64,000 bases of DNA, taken from Apoderus coryli. Taxonomy: Eukaryota > Arthropoda > Insecta > Coleoptera > Attelabidae. Below, in pieces: positions 44,251 to 56,084 of this stretch. The stretch covers positions 6,014,001-6,078,000 of the forward strand of contig OU452208.1 of NCBI GenBank assembly GCA_911728435.2, read 5' to 3'. Under the pieces are notes generated by a model. That model did not search any database. It saw only the letters and a list, made by a program, of their open reading frames with translations, and had not been told where the DNA came from. How positions within the stretch are numbered: position 1 is the first letter of the stretch; each line of letters begins with the position of its first letter. Position numbers and translations under genes: made by a program.

Positions 44251-45135
44251 AACTAGGTCATTTCCTTTACAAAACTTTTCAGTCAACTTTGATTTATATT
44301 AATAGTTTTTCCCTTTGTAGATTTAGATCATTCTTCTCCTATCCTTTAGTGAGTTTCCTTTAAGCTGAAAATTCACAACTTAAAAGTTTCCATATGTTCC
44401 CAAACTCCAGACCAACTCAGATGGTCTGTTTATACACAATGAAAATAATCTCTAATCCATATTTCATGAAACGAGCCGTTTTGTAAACTTTACTGGAATA
44501 TGAAATCTGTTGATTTCTCTTGAAACGAAATATTTGAGAAAAATAAAATAAAAATATGTTGATTGGGATATACTGGTTGATGTTAAAGCCCTCGATAAAT
44601 CCATTAATACAAGGTGCGTCTGTAAACAAAATTTTGACACTCCATACGTATTTTTCAGTGCTAAAGGCCTTCTGCTGTGAGCTCCTGCAAGGTAGCTTTG
44701 ACTCTGGGTCGGTCAAGTTGGGGATCTTGACGGACGTTTTTCCCCTCATAGCTTCAATAGATGCTAACAACTTTTCTTTGGCCTGCAGTCGATGATGAAG
44801 ACTTGGAACAGGCCGCCACAACATGGCACAATGTCGGAGACACAATGAATTTATTGAGAGAATGTGAATAATTTCGCGACATTGACCCTTGGACTTTTGC
44901 TCTGTGGATGTTTAAAATCATTGGTGTTTCCTAAAATAGATACAGAAAACTGACCTGCGTGCTCAAATTTGATGCAAAGCTCACTGGTGCAAACAGAATT
45001 CCGCAGTATCGCGTTTAGTCGATTTGGTTTTTGGTCGATAACGTTTTTGTTGTTCTAGATAAATAATTTACCTGAAAACACTTTTTTCATAGAAGGTTTT
45101 ATGTAGAAGAAGCACAGATGAGTATATATTTATAT
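44250..45135. other. intron, unassigned
   Basis: Contains a minus-strand frame (44417-44845) that I cannot assign (AKEKLLASIEAMRGKTSVKI). It looks like a remnant of a mobile element but no family could be supported. Confidence 0.3.
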
Positions 45136-45136
45136 A

Positions 45137-47396
45137 TACAGGGTGTTTCATTAATATTGCAAAAAAATTTAGGATGAGTTTCCTTGCTTAAAAATAAGAA
45201 AAAAAGTTCATGTGAACCTGTGTCCGAAAATGCTTTGTTTCGAAGATACAGGGTGTTAAAATTTTATTTATTTTGTGTAAATTATTTAAAGCGCACAGTA
45301 ACTGATTGCGCAAAAGTAAATGTTCACTTTTTTCATCGAGTGTGCTATGATTTGTCATGGCAATAGAAAGCAAATAACAAATGACAACTGAAAAAAAAAA
45401 CATTTTAATGCATCTCATATTGACATTGATTAGTCAAGTATTTAATTATTAAGTTGGTTAAGCTTTTCAAAATGAATTACACAAATAGTGAAATGTGCGA
45501 TATGCATTTCGTTTATGGCCTGGCCAACGGTAATTCATTAGCAGCTAGACGTCTTTATGAAGAAAAATACCCTAATCGTGTCATCCCGTATCATACGATG
45601 TTTTCTCGTCTCCATCAACGTCTTCATGAAAATGGAAGTTTTCAAAAACAAACCGCTGAAAACGGGAGGCCCCGCACAGCAGCAACTCCACAGGTAGAAG
45701 AACATGTGCTTCATCAGATTGAAGAAACTCCTACAACAAGTACCAGAAAGATTGCTTTAAATATGAATCGTGCTTTAAACGTAAATGTAAGTGCTTCAAC
45801 AGTTTTCAGAATTTTAAAGAACAATCTCTTATACCCTTATCACATCCAGCGTGTACAGGCACTCTTACCCACAGATTTTCCGCTAAGAGTAGATTTTTGT
45901 CGATGGATGCAACAAAAACTTGGAGAAAATCCACATTTTTTAGGACGAATATTATTCACCGATGAGGCAAATTTCTCCAGAGAAGCCATAATTAATTTCC
46001 ACAACAATCATGTATGGGCAGGTGAAAACCCACATGCAATTTTAGAAGGCCGTCATCAACACCAGTTTTCACTTAACGTTTGGGTGGGGATTATTGAAGA
46101 CCATTTGATAGGCCCATATTTTTTACAACCGAGGCTTACTGGAGAAGTTTATCGTCGTTTTCTTGAAGATGTATTACCCATACTTTTAGAAGATGTCCCA
46201 CTACAATTGAGATTGCAAATGTATTTCATGCACGATGGCGCTCCTCCACATTTCAGTTTAGTTGCGCGGGAATATTTAAATACTGTGTATCCAAATCGTT
46301 GGATCGGTCGAGGAGGAGCACAACCCTGGCCCCCGAGGTCTCCGGACCTAAATTCATTGGATTTTTTCCTTTGGGGTCACCTTAAACATTTGGTTTATAC
46401 GACCCCAATAGAAACTGTGGAGGAATTAAGAAACCGCATCATTGCATCCTGTGAAACAATTAGACACACACCCGGAATATTTGAACGCGTTCGCCAATCA
46501 ATGCGTCGTAGGATAGATGCTTGTATTACAGTTGGGGGTTCACATTTTGAACAACTCTTGTAATTTAAACAAAGGACTTTTTAATGAGATTGTCATTTCT
46601 TAAATATTTTTCTTACAAAATTGTTAATGTCAGTTATTGTTATTATTGTTATTATTATTTTAGTAGCTGACTGTTTCACAGCATTTTTGTTAAACGTTCG
46701 TTTTTTTAAACGCCCTTATGATTAATATTGATAAATAAAAAAAGATAATAAAACCTTTGCGTTTTTGCCTTTTCCAGAAAAATCGTTATTGTATTATTAT
46801 GTTTCGAAAATTTAAGACAAATAACTATTGCTAAATCTTTTGTGACAAAATGCGTTTAAATTTATTACTTACAATAAATAACAATTAACCTTAAAACACT
46901 TTTCTAAGATAAAAGAAAATTTATAATACATAAATATTACCTTTTAAAATTACAGGCATTGACTTTTTCAAATCTAAATACCTCGAGAACGGTTGCTCGT
47001 AGCGACTTCTACCAAGTATGCATGTTTTGCGGAAAAACTGATAGATAAATCCATTTTTATTCTTAGAAATAAAAAGAAGTACGATTAAAAAAGTTATGAC
47101 TCTTTAAATAGGTGAAAACATATGTAGGTGGCGCCACCTACAAGAAAACGCCAAACTAATATCAAAATTAAATTTCTCATGTCAAAAAACCCCTACATAC
47201 TAATTTTTATTAAAATATTCCAATTATGTCAAAAGTTATTTACAAAAACCAAAAAAATAAATAAAATTTTAACACCCTGTATCTTCGAAACAAAGCATTT
47301 TCGGACACAGGTTCACATGAACTTTTTTTCTTATTTTTAAGCAAGGAAACTCATCCTAAATTTTTTTGCAATATTAATGAAACAGGGTGTATGTAT
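45137..47396 (+). mobile_element. near-complete Tc1/mariner-like element, DD41D type
   Basis: TIRs of about 140 bp (45137-45275 and 47258-47390) are nearly identical, from TTTCATTAATATTGCAAAAA inward. Each includes an internal ATACAGGGTGTT about 110 bp from the end. The outermost heptamer differs: the left end is CAGGGTG and the right end, which should read CACCCTG on the plus strand, also reads CAGGGTG. The interior encodes an intact transposase. Confidence 0.9.
45472..46563 (+). CDS. transposase, Tc1/mariner superfamily (DD41D spacing)
   Basis: Intact 363-residue transposase. I start at ATG 45472; the frame is open a few codons upstream but only from a TTG. The N-terminus is a helix-turn-helix (SEMCDMHFVYGLANGNSLAA, RLHQRLHENG), then a second one (TSTRKIALNMN, SASTVFRILKN). 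The DDE core has LFTDEANF (first Asp), YFMHDGAPPHF (second) and SPDLNSLDFFLWG (third), 41 residues between the last two by my count. The conserved C-terminal GGSHFEQLL end is present. It belongs to the same broad group as the element at 17040 but is diverged from it, so two lineages were active. Confidence 0.92.
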   Translation: MNYTNSEMCDMHFVYGLANGNSLAARRLYEEKYPNRVIPYHTMFSRLHQRLHENGSFQKQTAENGRPRTAATPQVEEHVLHQIEETPTTSTRKIALNMNRALNVNVSASTVFRILKNNLLYPYHIQRVQALLPTDFPLRVDFCRWMQQKLGENPHFLGRILFTDEANFSREAIINFHNNHVWAGENPHAILEGRHQHQFSLNVWVGIIEDHLIGPYFLQPRLTGEVYRRFLEDVLPILLEDVPLQLRLQMYFMHDGAPPHFSLVAREYLNTVYPNRWIGRGGAQPWPPRSPDLNSLDFFLWGHLKHLVYTTPIETVEELRNRIIASCETIRHTPGIFERVRQSMRRRIDACITVGGSHFEQLL

Positions 47397-47399
47397 ATT

Positions 47400-48412
47400 T
47401 CTATGTCGAAGTATCCGGAATTTCTGGGGTCACCCGTTGAGCTTCAATATCCTCCACAGAGCCTCACGGTTAACAGAGTCGAACACCTTGACAAGGTCTT
47501 TAAAGCCCATGCATAGAGGACGATTTTGCTCTCTCGTATAACAGACTTCTGTCGCTTAAATAATCGAGACCGCGCGGATGTATGCCTCGTAATTTCAAAT
47601 TCGTTTACTGCTTGCAGCTGCAGCCAGCAAGGCTTTGGTCCAAAAGGGCCGTGCCAATGTGATCCTTCTCCCCCGTTATATGCTCGGTGGTGAGTGTTGA
47701 TAAAAGTTCCCTTACTGGTTCTTCTGCCGATAATTACACTGAATATGGAATACTTTTTAAGTAATCTGCAAAACTGCAAACAGTTAAGCAGTTGATTTGA
47801 AATAATTCTCCCCCCGGGGGAGCGAAATGACTTTCCTGCCTAAGAAATTGGCACTTTCTGACAGGATTGTATGACAAATCAAGTAGCTTTTCTAACTGTC
47901 GCCATGGTTTCCTACCCCTACCTATCCTAAAACAACGATCAGCATATATTTTTCCTGTCAAAATCTGACGTTTGCAAGAAATTAAAGAGTAGAATTAACC
48001 TTAAAATTTAAAAACAACGAAGTGAAGGTGGTAAATATTTTGGGTTACACATAAAAGAAGACAAGGGACCTTTAGGACACACTGCACTAGAAAATAAACA
48101 ATCTTCTTCTCAAGTACCATGTCCTTTCAGAACGCTGGTTACCATCATGACTAGTCTTATCTAGTCAAATGCCTGTCTAAATAGCGTGCTGGAACCCACG
48201 TGAAACCAGTCACGGAGATCCTTCATCCAGGATGTCTATCTTCTGCCTGGAGCTCGTCTTCCCGCTATCTTGCCTTGCATTATGTTCTGAAGCAAACGAA
48301 ATTTTTTGCCCCTCATCACATGTCCAAAATATTCTTTTCCTTTTCTTAACGGTGGCGATAATATCGGTGTTGTTCTGTACTCTCGCAACATTAAATGATA
48401 ATTTCCGCCCTG
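47400..48412 (-). pseudogene. RTE-type LINE remnants
   Basis: Minus-strand pieces: an RT motif A-like VFDSVNREALWRILKLNG near 47440-47500, and near 48230-48400 a C-terminal tail KRKEYFGHVMRGKKFRLLQN then GKIAGRRAPGRR, a hallmark of RTE/BovB-like ORF ends. Between them is unassigned sequence. The tail directly adjoins the satellite array. Confidence 0.65.
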
Positions 48413-51400
48413 TTCCAATCAGAAAATGGCAAAATATTATAAAATTATGAAATAAAGAAGTTTTATTATTATTTTGGAGTCTAAACATTGCCACTTTGAA
48501 TAGGTAACACACAGAACTTAAAGTATACAACTCCTTGGACCCGAAATAGCCGGACTGTTCCATCAAATCTAACTCAGAAGAATAAACTATGAGAGCGCAC
48601 AAACTTCGCAACTCTCCGCCATGTTCAACAACAAAGTGGCAAAATATTATACCTAAAATTATGAAACAAAGAAGTTTTTTCATTATTTTTGACTCTAAAT
48701 ATTTTTAACTTTGGGTAGGTAACACGTAGAACTTAAAGTATGCAACTCCTTGAGTCCGAACTAGCCGAACTCTTTCATCAAATCTGACTCAGCAGAACAA
48801 ACTATGAAAGCGCACAAACTTCGCAACTCTCCACCATGTTCCAATAAAAAAATGGCAAAATATTATAAAATTATGAAACAAAGAAGTTTTCTCTATTGTT
48901 TTGAGTCTAAACATTGCAACTTTGAGTCGGTAACATACAGAACTTAAAGTATGTAACTCCTTGAGTCCGAAATAGCCGAACTCTTTCTTCAAATTTGACT
49001 ATCAAGAACAAACTATGAAAGCGCACAAACTTCGCAACTCTCTGCCATGTTCAATAAAAAAATGGCAAAATATTATACCTAAAACTATGAAACAAAGAAG
49101 TTTTTTCATTATTTTTGAGTCTAAATATTTCAACTTTGAGTAGGTAACACACAGAACTTAAAGTATGCAACTCCTTGAGTCCGAACTAGCCGAACTCTTT
49201 CATCATATCTGACTCAGAAGAACAAACTATGAAAGCGCACAAACTTCGCAACTCTCCGCCATGTTCCAATAAAAAAATGGCAAAATATTATAAAATAATG
49301 AAACAAAGAAGTTTTCTCTTTTGTTTTGAGTCTAAACATTGCAACTTTGAGTAGGCAACATACAGAACTTCAAGTATGTAACTCCTTAAGTCCGAAATAG
49401 CCGAAGTCTTTCATCAAATTTGACTCAGAAGAACAAACTATGAAAGTGCACAAACTTCGCAACTCTCCGCCATGTTCAATAACAAAATGGCAAAATATTA
49501 TACCTAAAATTATAAAACAAAGAAGTTTTTTCATTATTTTTGAGTCTAAATATGTCAACTTTGGGTAGGTAACACGTAGAACTTAAAGTATGCAACTCCT
49601 TGAGTCCGAACTAGCCGAACTCTTTCATCATATCTGACTCAAGAACAAACTATGAGAGCGCACAAACTTCGCAACTCTCCGCCATGTTCCAATAAAAAAA
49701 TGGCAAAATATTATAAAATAATGAAACAAAGCAGTTTTCTCTTTTGTTTTGAGTCTAAACATTGCGACTTTGAGTAGGTAACATACAGAACTTAAAGAAT
49801 GTAACTCCTTGAGTCCAAAATAGCCGAATTCTTTCATCAAATTTGACTCAGAAGAACAAACTATGAAAGCGCACAAACTTCGCAACTCTCTGCCATGTTC
49901 AATAAAAAAATGGCAAAATATTATACCTAAAACTATGAAACAAAGAAGTTTTTTCATTATTTTTGAGTCTAAATATTTCAACTTTGAGTAGGTAACACAC
50001 AGAACTTAAAGTATGCAACTCCTTGAGTCCGAACTAGCCGAACTCTTTCATCATATCTGACTCAGAAGAACAAACTATGAAAGCGCACAAACTTCGCAAC
50101 TCTCCGCCATGTTCCAATAAAAAAATGGCAAAATATTATAAAATAATGAAACAAAGAAGTTTTCTCTTTTGTTTTGAGTCTAAACATTGCAACTTTGAGT
50201 AGGTAACATACAGAACTTAAAGAATGTAACTCCTTGAGTCCAAAATAGCCGAACTCTTTCATCAAATTTGACTCAGAAGAACAAACTATGAAAGCGCATA
50301 AACTTCGCAACTCTCCGCCATGTTCCAATAAAAAAATGGCAAAATATTATAAAATAATGAAACAAAGAAGTTTTCTCTTTTGTTTTGAGTCTAAACATTG
50401 CAACTTTGAGTAGGTAACATACAGAACTTGAAGTATGTAACTCCTTGAGTCCAAAATAGCCGAACTCTTTCATCAAATTTGACTCAGAAGAACAAACTAT
50501 GAGAGCGCACAAACTTCGCAACTCTCCGCCATGTTCCAATAAAAAAATGGCAAAATATTATAAAATAATGAAACAAAGAAGTTTTCTCTTTTGTTTTGAG
50601 TCTAAACATTGCAACTTTGAGTAGGTAACATACAGAACTTAAAGTATGACACTCCTTGAGTCCGAACTAGCCGAACTCTTTCATCATATCTGACTCAGAA
50701 GAACAAACTATGAGAGCGCACAAACTTCGCAACTCTCCGCCATGTTCCAATAAAAAAATGGCAAAATATTATAAAATAATGAAACAAAGCAGTTTTCTCT
50801 TTTGTTTTGAGTCTAAACATTGCGACTTTGAGTAGGTAACATACAGAACTTAAAGAATGTAACTCCTTGAGTCCAAAATAGCCGAATTCTTTCATCAAAT
50901 TTGACTCAGAAGAACAAACTATGAAAGCGCATAAACTTCGCAACTCTCCGCCATGTTCAATGACAAAATGGCAAAATATTATACCTAAAATTATAAAACA
51001 AAGAAGTTTTTTCATTATTTTTGAGTCTAAATATGTCAACTTTGGGTAGGTAACACGTAGAACTTAAAGTATGCAACTCCTTGAGTCCGAACTAGCCGAA
51101 CTCTTTCATCATATCTGACTCAAGAACAAACTATGAGAGCGCACAAACTTCGCAACTCTCCGCCATGTTCCAATAAAAAAATGGCAAAATATTATAAAAT
51201 AATGAAACAAAGCAGTTTTCTCTTTTGTTTTGAGTCTAAACATTGCGACTTTGAGTAGGTAACATACAGAACTTAAAGAATGTAACTCCTTGAGTCCAAA
51301 ATAGCCGAATTCTTTCATCAAATTTGACTCAGAAGAACAAACTATGAAAGCGCATAAACTTCGCAACTCTCCGCCATGTTCAATGACAAAATGGCAAAAT

Positions 51401-52528
51401 ATTATACCTAAAATTATGAAACAAATAAGTTTTTTCATTATTTTTGAGTCTAAATATTTCAACTTTAAGTAGGCAACACATAGAACTTAAAGTATGCAAC
51501 TCCTTGAGTCCGAACTAGCCCAACTCTTTCATCATATCTGACTCAGAAGAACAAACTATGAAAGCGCACAAACTTCGCAACTCTCCACCATATTCCAATA
51601 AAAAATGGCAAAATATTATAAAATAATGAAACAAAGAAGTTTTCTCTTTTGTTTTGAGTCTAAACATTGCAACTTTGAGTAGGTAACATACAGAACTTAA
51701 AGAATGTAACTCCTTGAGTCCAAAATAGCCGAACTCTTTCATCAAATTTGACTCAGAAGAACAAACTATGAAAGCACACAAACTTCGCAACTCTCCGCCA
51801 TGTTCCAATAAAAAAATGGCAGAATATTATAAAATAATGAAACAAAGAAGTTTTCTCTTTTGTTTTGAGTCTAAACATTGCAACTTTGAGTAGGGAACAT
51901 ACAGAATTTAAAGAATGTAACTCCTTGAGGCCAAAATAGCCGAACTCTTTCATCAAATTTGACTCAGAAGAACAAACTATGAAAGCGCACAAACTTCGCA
52001 ACTCTCCGCCATGTTCCAATAAAAAAATGGCAAAATATTATAGAATTATGAAACAAAGAAGTTTTCTCTTTTGTTTTGAGTCTAAACATTGCAACTTTGA
52101 GTAGGTAACATACAGAACTTAAAGTATGTAACTCCTTGAGTCCGAAATAGCCGAACTCTTTCATCAAATTTGACGCAGAAGAACAAACTATGAAAGCGCA
52201 CAAACTTCGCAACTCTCCGCCATGTTCACTAAAAAAATGGCAAAATATTATACCTAAAATTATGAAACAAAGAAGTTTTATCTTTATTTTTGTGTCTAAA
52301 TATTTTAACTTTGAGAAGGTAACACACAGAACTTAAGTATGTAACTCCTGGAGTCCGAACTAGCCGAACTCTTTCATCAAATCTGACTCAGCAGAACAAA
52401 CTCTGAAAGCGCACAAACTTCGCAACTCTCCGCCATGTTCAATAACAAAATGGCAAAATATTATACCTAAAATTATGAAACAAAGAAGTTGTATCTTTAT
52501 TTTTGAGTCTAAATATTTTAACTTTGAG
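48413..52528 (-). repeat. intronic satellite array, about 20 monomers of 211-215 bp
   Basis: Twenty head-to-tail copies. Positions of AAACTTCGCA recur at 48601, 48816, 49027, 49241, 49452, 49664, 49875 and so on to 52415, spacing 210-215. Two monomer types differ near the centre: A has ATTATAAAATAATGAAAC and a TCTTTTGTTTTGAG block, B has ATTATACCTAAAA and TTCATTATTTTTGAG. They run A B A B A B A B A A A A B A B A A A B B. The minus strand of most monomers has an open frame of about 88 codons, an accident of the repeat rather than a gene family. The array ends in AT-rich DNA and sits between the 43580 and 52880 exons. Confidence 0.95.
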
Positions 52529-52530
52529 TA

Positions 52531-52879
52531 ATATTATACTATATATACTATATATATATAATAAATATATCAATTCGTATGTATTTTAAGTCATTCGAAG
52601 TTATATTAGTGGTAGACTACACTACAACCCTCGTAAGAGCTGACAGATCGATTCGATGCCAATTTAAGGCAAAAGGGGTCAAATTAAATGCTATATCATA
52701 GATAGGATTACAGATAATTCCGTAATTACATTGGTGAACATGTTATATATAAATTAGTTTCTCTTCAACCACACCGTACTGTCCAAATTTAGCTGCGTCT
52801 CACTGTGATAAATATATTTCCGAAACTTAGAAATCGATCATTAGCAGCAGCTAATATTACAAATAAAAGAATTCCTCAC
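52531..52879. other. intron, no gene seen
   Basis: AT-dinucleotide-rich stretch (52534-52570) and unique intronic sequence. Confidence 0.3.
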
Positions 52880-53150
52880 CTGGTAAAAACACTAAAACAT
52901 CGCCTGGTTCTTCATTCCGCAATATAAGCCCAATTACTGCTAAAAGCAACTTGAAATCGATATCTTCACTACCATCTTGAGCGGAATTTGTGTGATAGTT
53001 TTGTACAAAATTTGATAACGTTTTCTCGATCGTATTGTTGAATAATGCGTACTCCATCATTCGATTGTCAACTTTTCCGTTAGATGGGAAACTTGATAAT
53101 CCACCTGAAATATAACAAAGTTTATTATCTTGACATTCATTGCTTAAAAA
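52880..53150 (-). CDS. bgcn: YTHDC2/Bgcn-like exon before motif IV
   Basis: Donor after CCAG at 52880 (GTGAGG). Two acceptors are possible. TATATTTCAG gives a start at 53104 (225 bp) but then the previous exon must end in phase 1. GTTCAG gives 53150 (271 bp), which starts in phase 0 and joins the 54984 exon directly. I give the longer one. It encodes GGLSSFPSNGKVDNRMMEYA, a helix, then DIDFKLLLAVIGLILRNEEP and GDVLVFLPG. The last part is the family's DLI..L...I.....GA.L(V/I)FLPG strand at the start of RecA lobe 2. Confidence 0.85.
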
Positions 53151-53339
53151 CTGAACAATATTTTTATTAACGATGCGTGAATCACCCAGGAGTGACGAGT
53201 TTAAAGGATTTTTAAAAAATTGATTTGATTAATGAAGGTTTGAGAGGACCAGCGACAATCAAGAGGGTAACTTGACCAACCAAGAGGAGATTGTAGATTG
53301 TTTTATCGGAGTCGTTGAGGCGGTTTGGCCTCCCCTCAC

Positions 53340-54190
53340 TTCGACCTGCCGAAGATCTTTTGTGAATGACTCTAGTCTATGAATTGCCCAGCTGTCCCAC
53401 ACTTTTCATGAAGTTGATGATTTCTCTGGGGGCTAAATTCCTTGCCTCGTCGGGTGTTAGGGTCACCCCTCCAAGGTGTTTTAGCCTTTTTCCGAAAAGT
53501 GCCATGGATTCACAGAGTACATGTTCTGTGGTCTCTGTTGCGTCTTCGCAAAACCGACAAGTGTCGTCCTCGGTTAGGCCCATCTGATTGAGATGGTACT
53601 TCACTGGGTGGTGTCCCGTAAAAGGCCTGTAATTCGCCTTAGGCCGCTTCTCTCCAGTTGGAAAAGCTTCCCTGCGTTGGCCTCTTTGGCTAGCTTTGAC
53701 GTAAAGGTGTAAGACCTCAGTGCTTTTAACGCAGCTTGACTGTCTGGCATAATATTGATCTGCCGTTTCGAGATGCCTCTTTGCAAGCATTCTTGAGCAC
53801 AACAATTAATAGCGTTGATCTCTGCTTGGAATATAGTGGGACTTTTCCCGAGAGATTCAGAGAGCCTGCAATTAGGCCCGTATACTCCCATGCCTGTGTT
53901 CCCTTCTATTCCTTTTGAACCGTCCGTATACCGACTTTTGGCCACCATACTAATGCGGCGTATGTAACCATGGGTTTGATGACTGTTTGGTACACCCAGT
54001 GTGTGAGCTTTGGCTTTAGCCCCCAAGTCCTACCGAGTAGCCTGTGAGACGTCCATATGGCCGCTGTGGCTTTCGATATGGTTTTCTCTATATGCTGATT
54101 CCCCTCTTGGTTATATAAGAGGAGAAGCGGCATGCATCTACTACGTAAGCCATTTCGGAAACAAAGATGCATGCCCAGATGTATATCTTC
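53340..54190 (-). pseudogene. I/R1-type LINE fossil: RT end and RNase H
   Basis: Minus-strand frames: KPMVTYAALVWWPKV (RT thumb) near 53940-54000, then KSRYTDGSKGIEGNTGMGVY (RNase H first Asp) near 53900, NIMPDSQAALKAL near 53730, and the tail HPVKYHLNQMGLTEDDTCRF with CEDATETTEHVLC near 53520-53600. The RNase H His motif region is deleted. Inactive. Confidence 0.75.
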
Positions 54191-54479
54191 AGCTTAAATT
54201 TGTTTGTTAAAACTCTCTTCATGCAAGAAAATTCCTATGCAGCCTCGTTCTTTCCTGGTCTATAAATTGTCAAAGCCATTTCGTCCGGGTAAGAAGTTTG
54301 AATTTTTGCTTGGACATTAAATGACAACATATATGATGGCTGGAGCCCCAAAACTTTCCCGACAATATAATATAATTAAATATATATGGCCTGCGTAACG
54401 AAAGAGAATTTTAATAATTATTATTATTATTATTGTATTATTTTCGTTATTTTCAATAAATTAACTGCTTTATTCAAAA

Positions 54480-54890
54480 ATAGGAAAAACAATATTGCCA
54501 GAGCTGAAATTCGAACCCAGAACCTTCCGCATGCGAAGCGCACGCTCTATCAATGACGCCAAAAACCCTTTATCAAATTTATTATATCCTAATAAGAGTT
54601 ATAGGTTCCAACTACCTAACTGGTGAAATTTTAAACGCAATTTCCTCGAGAATTATCAGGGCAAATATCAAAAGTAACCTATCGCTGTAAAGCGACACCT
54701 ACAGCTATTTGAAAATTTGGCGGTTGTGTCCCCCCTACCAAAAACTAATGGGTTCATCATAGGACTCCCTCAAACTCATACACCAAAATTTAGCTCAATT
54801 GATTAAAGCGTTTAGGAGCTATCGTGGAAGAATACATACAGACACACACACACAGACGCGTCCACAATACTTTCCCTCTGCGGGAAAGTA
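54480..54890 (-). mobile_element. tRNA-Ala-like SINE, about 400 bp
   Basis: On the minus strand this runs from a CTTTCCCGCAGAGGGAAAG-like hairpin at 54890 through a non-coding body. It ends in a tRNA-like unit (about 54497-54555) with a GGGTTCGAAT B box and GCTCTGGCAATATT. The same unit is at 56685-57078 in the other orientation, and the tail at 57590-57780. Confidence 0.7.
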
Positions 54891-54983
54891 AAATGTGTCG
54901 ACAAATGCTTAGAACGTATGAAAAAGTGCATTAATCATAAAGATTTTGAAAAAATTACAAGGCAACTTTCAATGAAAACTTAC

Positions 54984-55149
54984 TGTTTTGATTATTAAAT
55001 CAAAATATAAAGTGTTCCTTGTATTTTCAATCCGACCCTGCACCTCCATTGAATGCATTTTGACGATTTTGGCGCCTACAAAATAATGATTAACCCGGTG
55101 GTTTATTATGACAGTAAAAGTCAACGGTATATTCTTGACAATACAATAC
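54984..55149 (-). CDS. bgcn: YTHDC2/Bgcn-like exon: end of RecA lobe 1
   Basis: Exon of 166 bp (phase 2 in, phase 0 out), acceptor CAATTATCCAG and donor GTAAGT. It encodes YCIVKNIPLTFTVIINHRVN, HYFVGAKIVKMHSMEVQGRI then ENTRNTLYFDLIIKT. I align it with the family segment HP.LK.ILSSA..D...F..YF..C.VI.(I/V)QGR.F.V...(F/Y)LEDIL..T. YF, QGR and the D-I-L/I-T spacing fit. Motif III (S-A-T or S-A-A) would fall at IINHRV and is not conserved. It is the least certain exon, resting on splice sites, phase and weak similarity. Motifs I and II should lie further upstream and were not found. Confidence 0.6.
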
Positions 55150-55489
55150 CTGGATAATTGCTTTTTATTACAAAAAACAAAAACTCTCACATCTACAAAT
55201 ATGTTCAAAGTTACCCTCCTTTTCATCATGTTAGGTGTTTCTTCTATTATGAATTACTCATGAAACTTAGACCCTTCTTTACACATCAACGTAATTTTAA
55301 CAGTTAATTTGCATAAAATATAACAGAGCCTGGCAGTTATGTATACATTGAAAAAAAATTAATTTACATGTTGAACCAGGCACTTTTCCTTAATATATTT
55401 GGCGTGTACGATTTTTTTTTCTGTTGTAATAAATTAAGTTTGCAAATTAATTGTTAGAAGGTAATCCTCCGCGCTTTGCATATTGATAG

Positions 55490-56075
55490 AAGCTTATCTT
55501 TCCTTGCATTAGCAGACACTCAACTTCGTAGTCGCTCAAAATGTTGGGCTTTGTGAAGGGCTGCTCTGCAGATTTCCATAATGTCAACACTATTAGAATT
55601 TTCTTCACGACGCTCGTCAGACCGCATACTTCGGCGATTTGGTCCCCGTCATACCGTTTGCATATTGCCCAGGTCGATAGTTCAGGGATGTTTCCTTTTA
55701 AGCTTGATCGTTGATTTTGTGATTGATTACGGTGCTTTGATGGTTGAGCTGGGGCCTACTTCATTGAGTGATCGGTGGCTCGTGTGAAACCTAATAATTC
55801 TTGTTATTAATTTCCATGGTGTGACTTCTTTTATTTGCTGGTGGGCTTGTGAGTCTTGGCAGTTTTTTTTATGTTAATCTATATTGTGTTATTTATTCGG
55901 AATTCTTCTTTATTTGTTATTTTTTGGTGTTTTTAATGTTTACGATAGTTTTTTAATGTTTTGGTTTTTTTTTTAATGTTTTTGATCTTGAAGTTAGCTT
56001 AATTTGTAATTTTTGTAAGTGTAATTGACATACCAATGTATATAAATTGTATACCAACTAATGGGCAATAAAAAA
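55490..56075 (+). pseudogene. LINE 3' fragment
   Basis: Plus-strand pieces RRFGPRHTVCILPRSIV and IVDFVIDYGALMVELGPTSL then SDRWLV match the RT C-terminal region of the LINE at 60482-63153 (DFVFDYGNMKSELGLMTLSD). A T-rich 3' UTR follows and ends GGGCAATAAAAAAATTG. Confidence 0.65.
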
Positions 56076-56084
56076 ATTGAAATT

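Noticed and set aside
44417..44845. Host exon or gene on the minus strand
   Set aside because: No recognisable domain, no phase-compatible splice sites linking it to the helicase gene, and the region is repeat-like.
47128..47340. ORF of 70 codons sharing its last 27 codons with the ORF at 45188-45418
   Set aside because: The shared part is the inverted repeat of the transposon at 45137-47396 read on opposite strands.
49370..52212. A family of about ten related minus-strand ORFs of 60-117 codons (MEHGGELRSLCAF type)
   Set aside because: They are the same satellite monomer read in one open frame. Variants follow monomer types, ends read into the next repeat, and no protein family is recognisable.
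48413..52528. CRISPR-like array because of regular spacing
   Set aside because: The repeats are contiguous 211-215 bp units without unique spacers, in eukaryotic intronic DNA.
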